DNA from: an uncultured Lachnospiraceae bacterium
Lineage (GTDB): Bacteria; Bacillota; Clostridia; Lachnospirales; Anaerotignaceae
Direction of reading: 5' to 3'
Length of the DNA stretch: 49,268 nucleotides
Assembly: GCA_944383855.1 (NCBI GenBank)
Contig: CALWRB010000051.1
Span: forward strand, 1 to 49,268
In this document: one piece after another, positions 7,625 to 15,339 of the stretch
Numbering within the stretch: position 1 is the first letter of the stretch
Layout of the letters: each line of letters starts with the position of its first letter
Notes under the pieces: model-generated
Databases searched by the model: none
Told to the model about the DNA's origin: nothing
Seen by the model: the letters and a program-made list of their open reading frames with translations, nothing else
Program-made: the position numbers and the translations under genes

Positions 7625-9111
7625 GCTTTGGTTACGGTTACGGTATAAGTCTTGGTGGTGGTACCGTCAGCCGCAGTCACATTGATTTTTACCGTATTTT
7701 CTCCGCTGCCCCATTTTGCTGCGGTACCGTTACCGATCTCATGTTCCTCACCGTCCGCAGGGTCAATCAACACTTCGATCTCTGCGCCTGCGTCAGCGGG
7801 GGTTGCGTTCACGGTATTTGTCGCTGCAGTCGTAGTTGCTGTGTAGGAGGTTGTCGCAGCTGCAAAAGCAGGGCTCAGCGTCAGATTGCCGATTTTCAAA
7901 TCAGAAAGCTCCGCAACGGCAGACGCGGCAGGTGCTGTCACTTGTTCCACCTTATACGCAGCAGGGCGCAGAGCGGAAATATCCAGATACAAGAACGCAT
8001 TGTTATCCATCGGGAAACCGTTTGCGTACAGTTTGATCAAATAAGTTCTGTTGTCTTCCAGGAACTGATAATGGTCAGAAAATTCGATCCTGCCTTCCTT
8101 CTCCATGCCAGCCGCCGCGAAATACTTGTACGCCAGACCAATGACCGCATCACCGTTATTGACGGCAGGGGACTGGATCACAGTCATAGGGTAAGGCAAT
8201 ACATCGTTTCTGTAGGTGCCGTCAGGTGCCATAATCGTTGTGGCGGGCATCACTTTCTGGAAATAATCCTGCGGGGATACCACCAGAATGACATCTCTTA
8301 CCTCTCTTGCCTTGCCGTTGGAATCCACTGCAATCAAAGACAAGAGGTTTCCAACCGTATCCGTATTCAGATCGGTTACTGCGATCTTAGCCTTCACTGG
8401 ATATGCTCCACCTACCACAGCAACGCCATCTCCGACCTGTTTTGTCATACCAATGGGAGATTCATTGCCGTCACCGTTGATAATCCCCCATTCCAGACCA
8501 TTTGCCAGCGCCTCATAAAGCACCTGTCTTACATAGCTGTCCAGCCATTCGGGACCCAAATCAAGCATTGCCTTGCACACAGGCAAAAATGCCGAAAGTT
8601 TCAAAAGACCGGTATTCACTTCTTTGAATCCGCTCATCAATTCTTTTACAACTCCATCGCACAGATTCCCCCAAGTCGCCATCTGATAGCCGTTGCGATT
8701 CATCAGCATTTTCACCGCGCCGTTAGTTGGCGTAAATGTAATCTTGCTCAACAGCGGGTGGCTTGTTTGTAAATCATCAAACACTGCGTCCAATACTGTT
8801 TCAGGCATCACAACGTCCATATTGTTCAAGGCTTGCTTCACATCAGGCGCTCTCATTGCCTCTCTCAGTTTCTGGTAGTACTGTTTTTCCGCATTGGTCA
8901 GCTGACGAATTCCTCTGGACGCCATCACATTCGTATCATGTTTTTCGGAAATCTCTGCCATCATGCCGTCATAGGTTGCTTTTGTTTCTTCTGCGATGCA
9001 GTCCATCATCTCTGTCATAGCATATGCAAACGTTTCTTTGTCATTGTTCTGCAATGCTTCCTGCATCTTCTGTCGGATATCGTCTTTGTTATGAATATCG
9101 TTGCTTCTCAT
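7621..9111 (-). CDS. Major capsid protein, HK97 fold, with C-terminal beta-sandwich decoration domain
   Basis: About 496 residues. ATG 9111 (MRSNDIHNK) is preferred over ATG 9120, which directly abuts its only ribosome-site-like sequence. The first about 110 residues are charged and helical (a scaffold-like delta domain). The capsid core follows: HPLLSKITFTPTNGAVKMLM, GLLKLSAFLPVCKAML and WGIINGDGNESPIGMTKQ are typical of the family. From about residue 400 a separate domain begins (LSDLKIGNLTLSPAFAAATT to the end, with TYTVTVTKA), which looks like a cadherin-like / Ig-like beta sandwich and would sit on the outer surface. The protease gene just upstream would remove the delta domain. Confidence 0.93.
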   Translation of the reverse strand: MRSNDIHNKDDIRQKMQEALQNNDKETFAYAMTEMMDCIAEETKATYDGMMAEISEKHDTNVMASRGIRQLTNAEKQYYQKLREAMRAPDVKQALNNMDVVMPETVLDAVFDDLQTSHPLLSKITFTPTNGAVKMLMNRNGYQMATWGNLCDGVVKELMSGFKEVNTGLLKLSAFLPVCKAMLDLGPEWLDSYVRQVLYEALANGLEWGIINGDGNESPIGMTKQVGDGVAVVGGAYPVKAKIAVTDLNTDTVGNLLSLIAVDSNGKAREVRDVILVVSPQDYFQKVMPATTIMAPDGTYRNDVLPYPMTVIQSPAVNNGDAVIGLAYKYFAAAGMEKEGRIEFSDHYQFLEDNRTYLIKLYANGFPMDNNAFLYLDISALRPAAYKVEQVTAPAASAVAELSDLKIGNLTLSPAFAAATTSYTATTTAATNTVNATPADAGAEIEVLIDPADGEEHEIGNGTAAKWGSGENTVKINVTAADGTTTKTYTVTVTKA

Positions 9112-9116
9112 GTTCC

Positions 9117-9917
9117 TCATCCTTTCTTTTTTTCATTAAAAAAACCGGTCAGCATTTGCATTATGCTTTCCGGTTCTATTTTTTCTTTGCCACCTGCCGG
9201 ATCACACTCCTGTTCTCCGCCACGCGGCTCTGTCAGCGCCTGCAACTGCGCTGCAAGACTTTTCTGCACTTCCATTTGCTGCTGCACATTCCAATTTACT
9301 TTTTGCAGGACTTCTGCCGCTTTCGACAGATCCGCATCAACTTCTGCATATCTGTCTGCCAGACCATATTCCAAGCATTGATCTGCCGTCAGCCATGTTT
9401 CAGCGTCCATCATTTGCACAAGTTTGTCTTCCGCTATTTTTTCACCTGCCTTAAGAAGATACGCCTGCCTTCCGGCAGCATTGATCCTATCCAAATCATC
9501 AGCCGCTTTCCGCAATTCTGCGGCATTGCCGACTGCCGCTACCCACATGTTGTGAATCATCATCAATGCATTTTTCGGCATGACCACCTCGTCTGCCGCC
9601 ATAGCGATCACAGACGCAACCGAGCAGGCAAAACCGTCAATATATGCCGTCTTATGCGCGGGGTGTCGTTTCAGCTGATTATATATCGCTGTGCCCTCAA
9701 ACACACTGCCGCCGTAGCTGTTGATATAAATATTGATTTGAGTCACTTCCGGATTGCTTTCCAATTTCTCACGAAATGCATTTGCACTTGTTTCGCTGCA
9801 AATCACTTCGTCAGTCCACCAATCGCGGCTGTCACTTTCCACATCGCCGTAGATATACAAGTCCAATGTGTTTGGTTCTGCTGCCTGTTTGATCTCCCAC
9901 ATAGTTTTCATCATCAT
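9117..9917 (-). CDS. ClpP-like prohead maturation protease
   Basis: A 266-residue protein of the ClpP/S49-like phage protease family that processes the capsid precursor inside the prohead. Visible: INIYINSYGGSVFEGTAIYN (oxyanion loop GG), the nucleophile serine in GFACSVASVIAMAADEVVM and the histidine in ALMMIHNMWVAAVG, with the GLADRYAEV segment after it. The last about 70 residues are charged and Gln-rich and probably act in scaffolding or assembly. It starts inside the portal stop region (ATGATGATG, so 9917, 9914 or 9911) and ends just before the capsid start. Confidence 0.92.
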   Translation of the reverse strand: MMMKTMWEIKQAAEPNTLDLYIYGDVESDSRDWWTDEVICSETSANAFREKLESNPEVTQINIYINSYGGSVFEGTAIYNQLKRHPAHKTAYIDGFACSVASVIAMAADEVVMPKNALMMIHNMWVAAVGNAAELRKAADDLDRINAAGRQAYLLKAGEKIAEDKLVQMMDAETWLTADQCLEYGLADRYAEVDADLSKAAEVLQKVNWNVQQQMEVQKSLAAQLQALTEPRGGEQECDPAGGKEKIEPESIMQMLTGFFNEKKKG

Positions 9918-11092
9918 TCACCCCCTTCCACCGCTTTTGCCGCATCTTCGATTTTTGCAATATTCAGCGTCATAAAATGCTCATTTGCCCACTCTTCCAT
10001 GATCTCAACGCCACCCAGAGCGCAAATTACATCGTTGATGCTGTAAACAGCGGAACCGATCAGCTTTTCGATCTTATCCGCATTTTCGAACATATCTACA
10101 TGCAAAATCGTTGTGGTATCGATTTTTAAAAAATCCCCTCTTGCCCAACGCGCAAAGCCGTATCTTTTGCGGATAATCTCCTCTTGCAGCTGATCGCACA
10201 GCGGATCGATGCAAGTCGTCAGCCAACGCTGCATCGCGTCTTGCGTCCCTGCCACATCGCCGAACAGCAGCACAGGCGGAATGCAAAACGCCCTCGCCGT
10301 AAAATCAAAGATATCGTCTACCAAAGACCGAATATCTCTTGTGCTTCGGTTCGCATCAGCGCCTCCGCCCATATTTTCGTAGGTATACCCATCAAATTCA
10401 GGAAGCACGGCATTCTTGCTTTCCATAAACGGCTTTACTTGCCGCTCCATCATTTCTCGGAATTTGCTTTGAAAATCTTTATCCGCACTCAAAATCTGAT
10501 TGACATGTACCTTCATGTGCTTTCCGCTTGCCCATTCAAAATGTTTCATGGACGCGGTAATTAGCTTATGATAGGATTGGTACATCGCATCAAGAACCGG
10601 CTTGATATTTTTTTCCTGCAGCTTAAAATGCAGCACTTCGTTTTCCCGAAATGTTTTGCTGTATTGTACTTCTCCGACAATGACACCTTGATACTCCTGC
10701 ATCTTTACGGGGTACTCCAACGGTTTTTGGAAGGAATCCGCAACCGCAAGCCTTTCTTTTCCGTCTTGGCGATTTGTGCCGATCACCAACGCCTCCCCCT
10801 CCGCGTACAGCTTGTAAATCAGCTTATGCAAAAACTCCGTACTGTTCTGATTCGTATTCGGTTCGATATTCCACAGATAGTATTCTTCCCCTTTGCACTC
10901 TTTGTTTTGCAGGTATGTTTTAAACTCGCACTTTCCGACCGCATTGGCAATCATAGACACGCAGGTCTGGAATGCCAGTTCCCGGATCTTGTATTCCTCC
11001 AACGCCTCGTATAATTCGCTGCAGGTAATGTCAGAGGAAGCACCGACATCTTCCTTTCTGCCAAGCAGCCAATCGATAAATTTGATCCCCAT
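9914..11092 (-). CDS. Phage portal protein (HK97 type)
   Basis: About 392 residues; ATG 11092 (MGIKFIDWLL) is chosen because GAGGTGAGG lies just upstream. The dodecameric portal is the DNA gate at one vertex of the head. Visible pattern: a long N-terminal helix region with AFQTCVSMIANAVGKCEFK, the wing segment EYYLWNIEPNTNQNSTEFLH, and the C-terminal ARAFCIPPVLLFGDVAGTQD, which corresponds to the conserved IPP-LG element of this family. It lies between large terminase and protease, as usual. Confidence 0.93.
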   Translation of the reverse strand: MGIKFIDWLLGRKEDVGASSDITCSELYEALEEYKIRELAFQTCVSMIANAVGKCEFKTYLQNKECKGEEYYLWNIEPNTNQNSTEFLHKLIYKLYAEGEALVIGTNRQDGKERLAVADSFQKPLEYPVKMQEYQGVIVGEVQYSKTFRENEVLHFKLQEKNIKPVLDAMYQSYHKLITASMKHFEWASGKHMKVHVNQILSADKDFQSKFREMMERQVKPFMESKNAVLPEFDGYTYENMGGGADANRSTRDIRSLVDDIFDFTARAFCIPPVLLFGDVAGTQDAMQRWLTTCIDPLCDQLQEEIIRKRYGFARWARGDFLKIDTTTILHVDMFENADKIEKLIGSAVYSINDVICALGGVEIMEEWANEHFMTLNIAKIEDAAKAVEGGE

Positions 11093-11110
11093 TTTCCTCA
11101 CCTCTTTTCT

Positions 11111-12775
11111 TTAAAACGTAAAGGTCGCAATATCGGGAACATCTGCAGCCGAAGCGCTTCGCAATACATCTTCCGCTGTCATCGCCGCTACCAGTGCCAT
11201 AAACGGGTCCGTCTTTCTGCTTTTTTCCTCAATTTTGGCATACACATAATTCCCGGTATTCACGCCGCTTTTATTCTTAACGCCTGACGGCACTCGTTTG
11301 GTATTATTGACCGCCCACCTGAGTGGCGGATTATCTCCCCATGTAAACAACCGTCGATGAAAACACTCTTGTATCACCGGTTCTACTTTCATGATATCGG
11401 ACGGACGAACCAGCTTGACATTTTTTCTTTCTGTAAAATCAAATCCGATTTTGGCAAGGCTTTCTTTCACCAGCGTATAGCGGAAATTGTCCAACGCTAT
11501 CATTTTGATTGCGTATTTTGTTCCCATCTGCGCAATATATTCCGCAAGAAAATCCGGAGAGATGCTGACATCTTGCACTACCGTGACCAAGCCTTCCTGC
11601 GCCCATTCCCGCCACGGCGCCCGCACTCTGTGTAACGTCTTAGACTGCGCACAGATCCAAGTATGACAGATGTCATATCGCTGCGCGCCGCTTCGAAAAT
11701 GCAGCACGACCGCTGCCCAGTCGGAAAGCTCCGCATAGTCGATGCCACACACGCAGCTCCACCTCGACAGGTCAGGCAGCGGCTGATTGGTTGCCTTGAT
11801 GTTTTCATACTCCGTCACAGCAAGCACTGAATTTGACATCGGCAGATTAAAGCGTTTTGTGTATAAATCCGCCTTCACAGCGGCATCGTAATCCTTCGCG
11901 ATCCAGTTTTGTTCTATTTCCAACTGTAATGTTTTCAGATACGGCAAAGAAGGATTTGCCATCACCCAAAGCCGCTTATCTTCCGCCTGTTCTTTTTGAT
12001 CCAACCGATAGAGCAACGGGCAAATTCTGGAATGAATGATCGTTCCGTTCAGCACATCTTCCGCGATCCGCAGCTTTTCGTCCAACACGCCGTCCCTGAC
12101 ATATCCGTTTGTGGTGATGTAAAATGTGCGGCTGTGCTTTCGCTTACCGAAGCCGGAACGAAACACCTTAATTGTGTCACTGTTTTCGTATTCATGTATT
12201 TCATCGAAAATCAGACAAGCCGACCGCTTCCCGTCCTTTGTCCTTGCGTTTGAGGTGTTGTATTTGATATAGCTTCTTGTTTTCAAGTTTTTAATGACTT
12301 CTTTTGATTTGTAAAAAAACTTTTTTGACTTTGCCCAGGTATCTTCCAGCATCTGATAAATGTCTTCAAACGATGTTTTCGCCTGTTCTTCGCTGTTGGC
12401 AATGATATCCACGTTATATTCCTTGATCCCGTGATACTGCGTTGTAAGATACCAAGTCAAGCCGGATATCAGCCCGTTCTTCCCGTTACCCCTTCCCATC
12501 ATGATCAAAAATTCAGCAAAAACAACGGTATCATCGTCCTTGTAATAGCAATGCACCAACGCGAGGATAAATAATTCCCAATCAAAAAGCGGCATTTGAA
12601 AATACCGCTCGATCAGTTCTTTCGCCTTTTGTATTTTTTCGATATCGATAAAAACATTCGGTTGATCCAACGTTTTTTCGATATAATCGCAAGCTGCCAG
12701 CATTTGTTTACAAGCAGGTCTGATTCCCGTCCGTAAAGCATGGATATAATCATCAATGTAGTTACATCTCGTCAT
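11111..12775 (-). CDS. terL: Terminase large subunit
   Basis: About 554 residues; ATG 12775 is preferred for its 8-nt distance from GAGAG, but ATG 12781 and GTG 12784 are possible. The packaging ATPase domain has a Walker A-like MGRGNGKNG and a Walker B ACLIFDEIHEY. The nuclease domain starts near CGIDYAELSDWAAVVLHF with the first metal-binding Asp, and further acidic residues follow. The protein cuts concatemeric DNA and drives it into the prohead. It overlaps the 3' end of the small subunit gene by 14 bp, and the portal follows. Confidence 0.95.
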   Translation of the reverse strand: MTRCNYIDDYIHALRTGIRPACKQMLAACDYIEKTLDQPNVFIDIEKIQKAKELIERYFQMPLFDWELFILALVHCYYKDDDTVVFAEFLIMMGRGNGKNGLISGLTWYLTTQYHGIKEYNVDIIANSEEQAKTSFEDIYQMLEDTWAKSKKFFYKSKEVIKNLKTRSYIKYNTSNARTKDGKRSACLIFDEIHEYENSDTIKVFRSGFGKRKHSRTFYITTNGYVRDGVLDEKLRIAEDVLNGTIIHSRICPLLYRLDQKEQAEDKRLWVMANPSLPYLKTLQLEIEQNWIAKDYDAAVKADLYTKRFNLPMSNSVLAVTEYENIKATNQPLPDLSRWSCVCGIDYAELSDWAAVVLHFRSGAQRYDICHTWICAQSKTLHRVRAPWREWAQEGLVTVVQDVSISPDFLAEYIAQMGTKYAIKMIALDNFRYTLVKESLAKIGFDFTERKNVKLVRPSDIMKVEPVIQECFHRRLFTWGDNPPLRWAVNNTKRVPSGVKNKSGVNTGNYVYAKIEEKSRKTDPFMALVAAMTAEDVLRSASAADVPDIATFTF

Positions 12776-13079
12776 CGTCATCACTCTCTGTTTGCAGTGG
12801 GCTGATGCCGATTGCGTCCAACAGCTTGATCATTCTGTCATTTACTTTGACCAACTCCCCGACAGATTCATTTTTTCGCTTGTTTGTCGTGCCGTTATTG
12901 GACACATAATCCACTACCGCTCCTCTGGACTCAATGTCCGCGATCAGCATATTCTTTGTGTCCCAAAGTTTCATGTAATCTTCGATCAAATCCTCGTAAT
13001 ATCTTCCGTTTGTCCCGTTTCTTTCGATTTGGTCTGTCAAATCTCTCTTGATCTCATCTCTCAGCTTGTTTTTTGGCAT
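12762..13079 (-). CDS. terS: Terminase small subunit, P27 family
   Basis: A 105-residue protein; ATG 13079 (MPKNKLRDEI) has GAGGTG upstream. The pattern EDLIEDYMKLWDTKNMLIAD, followed by GAVVDYVSNNGTTNKRKNES and a C-terminal helix ending in an acidic tail DDDDEM, is that of P27-family small terminases, which recognise the packaging site. The partner large subunit overlaps its end. Confidence 0.9.
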   Translation of the reverse strand: MPKNKLRDEIKRDLTDQIERNGTNGRYYEDLIEDYMKLWDTKNMLIADIESRGAVVDYVSNNGTTNKRKNESVGELVKVNDRMIKLLDAIGISPLQTESDDDDEM

Positions 13080-13183
13080 TTTCATCACCTCATTTCCGTA
13101 TCATGCGCGTAAAATTCCTGTTTTGTATTGGAACCCTGCGACCAAGCGATTTTTTGCAATCTCCGTTTTATTTTAAGGGGGGG

Positions 13184-13528
13184 CTAATCCCATCTTTCTT
13201 TTGTTATAGTTTGCTGCTGCGCCGACAAAAAAGCCTTCCTGCGTTCCGGGTGTTCCGCCTCATGGCACGCCCGACAAAGACTGATCAGATTTCTTTTCCC
13301 ATTCTCATCGTAAATACGCAGAGCCAAATCCGGTCTGTTTTTTAAATGATTCACATGGTGCACGATTTCAGCCTTGGTGTGCTTTCCACTTTGTTTGCAC
13401 ATCTGGCATTCGTAATGGTCCAGTCTTAAAACCTCTTTGCGTATCTTTGTCCATTCCGCCCAAGTGTAAAAATTTTCGGCTTTGCCGTTATGGATATATT
13501 CGTCCAGATCGCCTATTGTTTTTTTCAT
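13184..13528 (-). CDS. HNH endonuclease (phage packaging-associated)
   Basis: A 114-residue protein. The HNH motif is complete: CQMCKQSGKHTKAEIVHHVN with paired cysteines and the HH, then NLISLCRACHEAEH with the Asn and the second Cys/His pair. HNH proteins placed right before terS in HK97-like phages are needed with the terminase for cutting at cos sites. ATG 13528 follows ACGGAG. It is the first gene of the late operon, so the late promoter should lie upstream of 13528, but I see no clear sigma-A promoter there. A G7 tract directly follows its stop codon. Confidence 0.92.
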   Translation of the reverse strand: MKKTIGDLDEYIHNGKAENFYTWAEWTKIRKEVLRLDHYECQMCKQSGKHTKAEIVHHVNHLKNRPDLALRIYDENGKRNLISLCRACHEAEHPERRKAFLSAQQQTITKERWD

Positions 13529-13592
13529 TTTATTTCTCCGTAAAAAAGAGCTTTCTCCGCCCTGGAACTTACAAATTTATTTTACATTTTGC

Positions 13593-13621
13593 TTGACTAC
13601 CACGTTATAACGTGGTATAAT
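13593..13621 (+). promoter_or_regulatory. Near-consensus promoter with palindromic operator in the spacer
   Basis: TTGACT (13593-13598), a spacer of exactly 17 bp and TATAAT (13616-13621). The spacer holds the perfect 16-bp palindrome CCACGTTATAACGTGG (13600-13615). It drives the plus-strand genes at 13648-14174. A repressor bound to the palindrome would block RNA polymerase; the XRE protein encoded at 13980 in the same unit is the obvious candidate. Confidence 0.85.
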
Positions 13622-13647
13622 AAAAACATAGAAAGGAGGTAGAAAGC

Positions 13648-13743
13648 ATGAAAAAAGACAAAGACTCAATCCTTAAGATAATCGAGTTAGTAATCCAAGC
13701 AGTTATCGCAGCAGCAGCTTTGATTACAGCGATCAAATCTTAG
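13648..13743 (+). CDS. 31-residue hydrophobic peptide
   Basis: A small open frame with a strong ribosome site (GAAAGGAGGT, 7 nt before ATG 13648). It encodes a peptide that starts MKKDKDSILKIIELVI and continues as one Ala/Ile-rich membrane helix ending in LITAIKS. The charged N-terminus followed by a single helix resembles the small membrane peptides common in phages (type I toxin-like or smalltalk-like), but I cannot place it in a family. It is the first gene behind the palindromic promoter and is followed by a hairpin at 13746-13774. Confidence 0.6.
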   Translation: MKKDKDSILKIIELVIQAVIAAAALITAIKS

Positions 13744-13745
13744 AA

Positions 13746-13774
13746 GGTCGGGGAGGATTTCCTCCCCCACCTTT
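13746..13774 (+). terminator. GC-rich hairpin after the 31-residue gene
   Basis: GGGGAGG (13750-13756), loop ATTT, CCTCCCC (13761-13767), with GGT/ACC pairing outside. Only a short T tract follows, so it may be a leaky terminator or a processing/stability hairpin that lowers expression of the two downstream genes. Confidence 0.55.
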
Positions 13775-13827
13775 GATCAAGTCCATGTCTTTCTGTTATG
13801 ATATCACACTTTAGGAGGTGTAAGCAA

Positions 13828-13983
13828 ATGAAAAATAAAACTCTGTTATTGACACTCATATTTTTCTTTGTTTTCGGCATTTATAGCGACTGGACTCCTA
13901 TCGCAAAATTTTTAGTCGCGCTAAATGCCATTGCAGTTTTACTTTCCGTCGTATTCCAATTATGGAGCGTGATGAAAAAATGA
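13828..13983 (+). CDS. Small two-helix membrane protein
   Basis: A 51-residue protein; ATG 13828 follows TTAGGAGGTG. It has two hydrophobic helices (TLLLTLIFFFVFGIYS and KFLVALNAIAVLLSVVFQLW) separated by a short DWTPIA turn. It is translationally coupled to the next gene: its TGA overlaps the ATG of the XRE regulator. Function unknown; the pairing with a regulator and a hydrophobic peptide suggests a small regulated membrane unit, possibly toxin or exclusion related (inference). Confidence 0.6.
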   Translation: MKNKTLLLTLIFFFVFGIYSDWTPIAKFLVALNAIAVLLSVVFQLWSVMKK

Positions 13984-14174
13984 ATCTCAAAAAAATTCGT
14001 CTGGAAAAAGGGCTTTCTGTTCCCGCACTCAGTCGATTGAGTGATGTCCCTGTCAGAACCATTGAAGACATAGAGCGTCGCGGTGATTGCAAAGTTTCCA
14101 CTGCTGTCAAGCTCGCATCTGCTCTTGCGGTTTCCTTGGACTGTTTATGCGGATATGGATTGCCTGAAAAGTAA
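13980..14174 (+). CDS. XRE-family small regulator
   Basis: A 64-residue protein starting MNLKKIRLEKGLSVPALSRL, a complete five-helix HTH with the turn around VPVRTIEDIERRGDCKVST and a C-terminal VSLDCLCGYGL. ATG 13980 overlaps the stop of the two-helix gene (ATGA); ATG 13962 is an alternative without a ribosome site. It likely binds the palindrome at 13600-13615 and represses its own operon. This is a second repressor unit in the prophage, separate from the switch at 23 kb. Confidence 0.8.
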   Translation: MNLKKIRLEKGLSVPALSRLSDVPVRTIEDIERRGDCKVSTAVKLASALAVSLDCLCGYGLPEK

Positions 14175-14240
14175 AAAGCAAAGCCGTGCAAAATCACTCC
14201 AAATGCTTGCGGAATTTTTTTGCCGACTCAAAAGAGGAAG

Positions 14241-14268
14241 AAGATCGCAAAAGCGGTCTTTTTCTTTT
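14241..14268 (+). terminator. Terminator of the plus-strand unit
   Basis: GATCGC (14243-14248), loop AAAA, GCGGTC (14253-14258) with one G-T pair, then TTTTTCTTTT. It closes the 13648-14174 transcription unit. Confidence 0.8.
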
Positions 14269-14285
14269 CTTTGAGCCATATTGCA

Positions 14286-14314
14286 TACACAAAAGGCACC
14301 GCAAATGCAGTGCC
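14286..14314 (-). terminator. Candidate terminator of the early minus-strand operon
   Basis: Read on the minus strand: GGCACTGC (14314-14307), loop ATTT, GCGGTGCC (14302-14295), then TTTTGTG. It lies 80 bp after the stop of the 14395-14790 gene and faces the terminator of the plus-strand unit. Confidence 0.55.
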
Positions 14315-14394
14315 CTTGCGAAAAGAAATTCCCTCTCAGCTACTTCCTGACAATACTATAAAACCACAAAAGTACGTCCCTTTGGTTACCCGAT

Positions 14395-14790
14395 TTATTT
14401 TCTGCGTAACGAAAGCAGGTAAAAAAATTTTTTTCTTGCCTCGTAAAAATAGCGTCTGCCACAGGGCACCCCTAAATGTTCATACGGTATTCCGTCCGCC
14501 ACATTACCGATCAGATACGCATAGATCGCACAGTCCGCTTCTTTTGCGGATTGTTCGATATCTTCGATATCCTTTTGCAAAGACACTCGCTTCAGCGCAA
14601 TTTGTGAGGTGCGATCTCCCATCTTGGTGCCGGAAGGCACACTGCTTGCCTGCGATGCAGAAATTTCCGTAATCGCGTCAAGCTGCGTCTTTTTTTCCCG
14701 ATATTGTCTGCAAAAATACTTTAGCTCTCGATATCTGTATTTTCCGATTCCGTAACGCCCCAACCGGATATCCCTTGCATCTGTCATCAA
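14395..14790 (-). CDS. RinA/ArpU-like late transcription regulator (probable)
   Basis: A 131-residue protein, the last gene of the early operon and so next to the late genes, which is the usual place of the phage late activator. It opens MMTDARDIRLGRYGIGKYRY. Helical middle parts follow, and the end VPCGRRYFYEARKKFFYLLS has the CGRxxYYxxRRKFFYLL pattern seen at the C-terminus of RinA/ArpU-type regulators (sigma-70 region 4-like HTH). Such proteins turn on the packaging and structural genes. The call rests on this end motif plus position. Confidence 0.6.
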   Translation of the reverse strand: MMTDARDIRLGRYGIGKYRYRELKYFCRQYREKKTQLDAITEISASQASSVPSGTKMGDRTSQIALKRVSLQKDIEDIEQSAKEADCAIYAYLIGNVADGIPYEHLGVPCGRRYFYEARKKFFYLLSLRRK

Positions 14791-14990
14791 TACTCCCTCC
14801 CCGTCGGCTTATGCCGGATCCGGATCCGCTCCATAAGCTCAAAATCGCAGATGCGCAGTAAATCTTTGATCAGCCATATGATGCGGCTTGCAGCCTCGTC
14901 CGCTTCCTGCTCGCGTGTTTGAATTTCCTGCAAAACGGCAGATGCCGTTGGGTCTTTGTATCCGTCGGCGTTTTGATATCGTTCTTTCAT
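14787..14990 (-). CDS. Small phage protein, unknown
   Basis: A 67-residue protein starting MKERYQNADGYKDPTASAVL. ATG 14990 overlaps the stop of the preceding gene (ATGA) and its own end overlaps the start of the next by 4 bp, so it is translated in the operon. It is helical and charged (QTREQEADEAASRIIWLIKD) and ends with RIRIRHKPTGREY. It resembles short conserved proteins found beside RinA-like regulators, but no function can be given. Confidence 0.65.
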   Translation of the reverse strand: MKERYQNADGYKDPTASAVLQEIQTREQEADEAASRIIWLIKDLLRICDFELMERIRIRHKPTGREY

Positions 14991-15322
14991 TTCTTCCCTT
15001 CTTTCGTTTTCATAAACCGCTTTCGGTAATCTTCTTTTTTTTCTGCAAACAACTTGCAAGAACTTAATAACAAATCAAAATCATTTTTATGGATCGCGGA
15101 AGCTATCAGCCCTGCAATCGAATGAAAATCCGGGTAAACTATCAGCGACACGAATTCGCCCAACGTTTTACAGCCACACATTTCAACCAAAAACCATGGG
15201 ATTTCTTCACAGATTTCACGACATACCATGTTGTATTCATTCTGATACTGTTTCAACACATCTGTTGACAAAGACATCGCTTTTTTCCTTCTCTCCATCA
15301 ATTTGAAAATATCTTGCGCCAC
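14987..15322 (-). CDS. Phage protein of unknown function
   Basis: A 111-residue protein. GTG 15322 is chosen because GGGGAGG lies 5 nt upstream; it starts (M)AQDIFKLMERRKKAMSLS. The body is helical with VCREICEEIPWFLVEMCGC and YPDFHSIAGLIASAIHKND. The positively charged end (KRFMKTKEGKK) could bind nucleic acid. It lies just downstream of the primase-helicase gene and is coupled to its downstream neighbour. Not recognised. Confidence 0.65.
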   Translation of the reverse strand: MAQDIFKLMERRKKAMSLSTDVLKQYQNEYNMVCREICEEIPWFLVEMCGCKTLGEFVSLIVYPDFHSIAGLIASAIHKNDFDLLLSSCKLFAEKKEDYRKRFMKTKEGKK

Positions 15323-15339
15323 TTTTACCTCCCCTTTCA

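Noticed and set aside
14220..14672. Plus-strand frame of 150 codons after the XRE gene
   Set aside because: It begins inside a terminator and runs antisense to the RinA/ArpU-like gene; no protein-like pattern.
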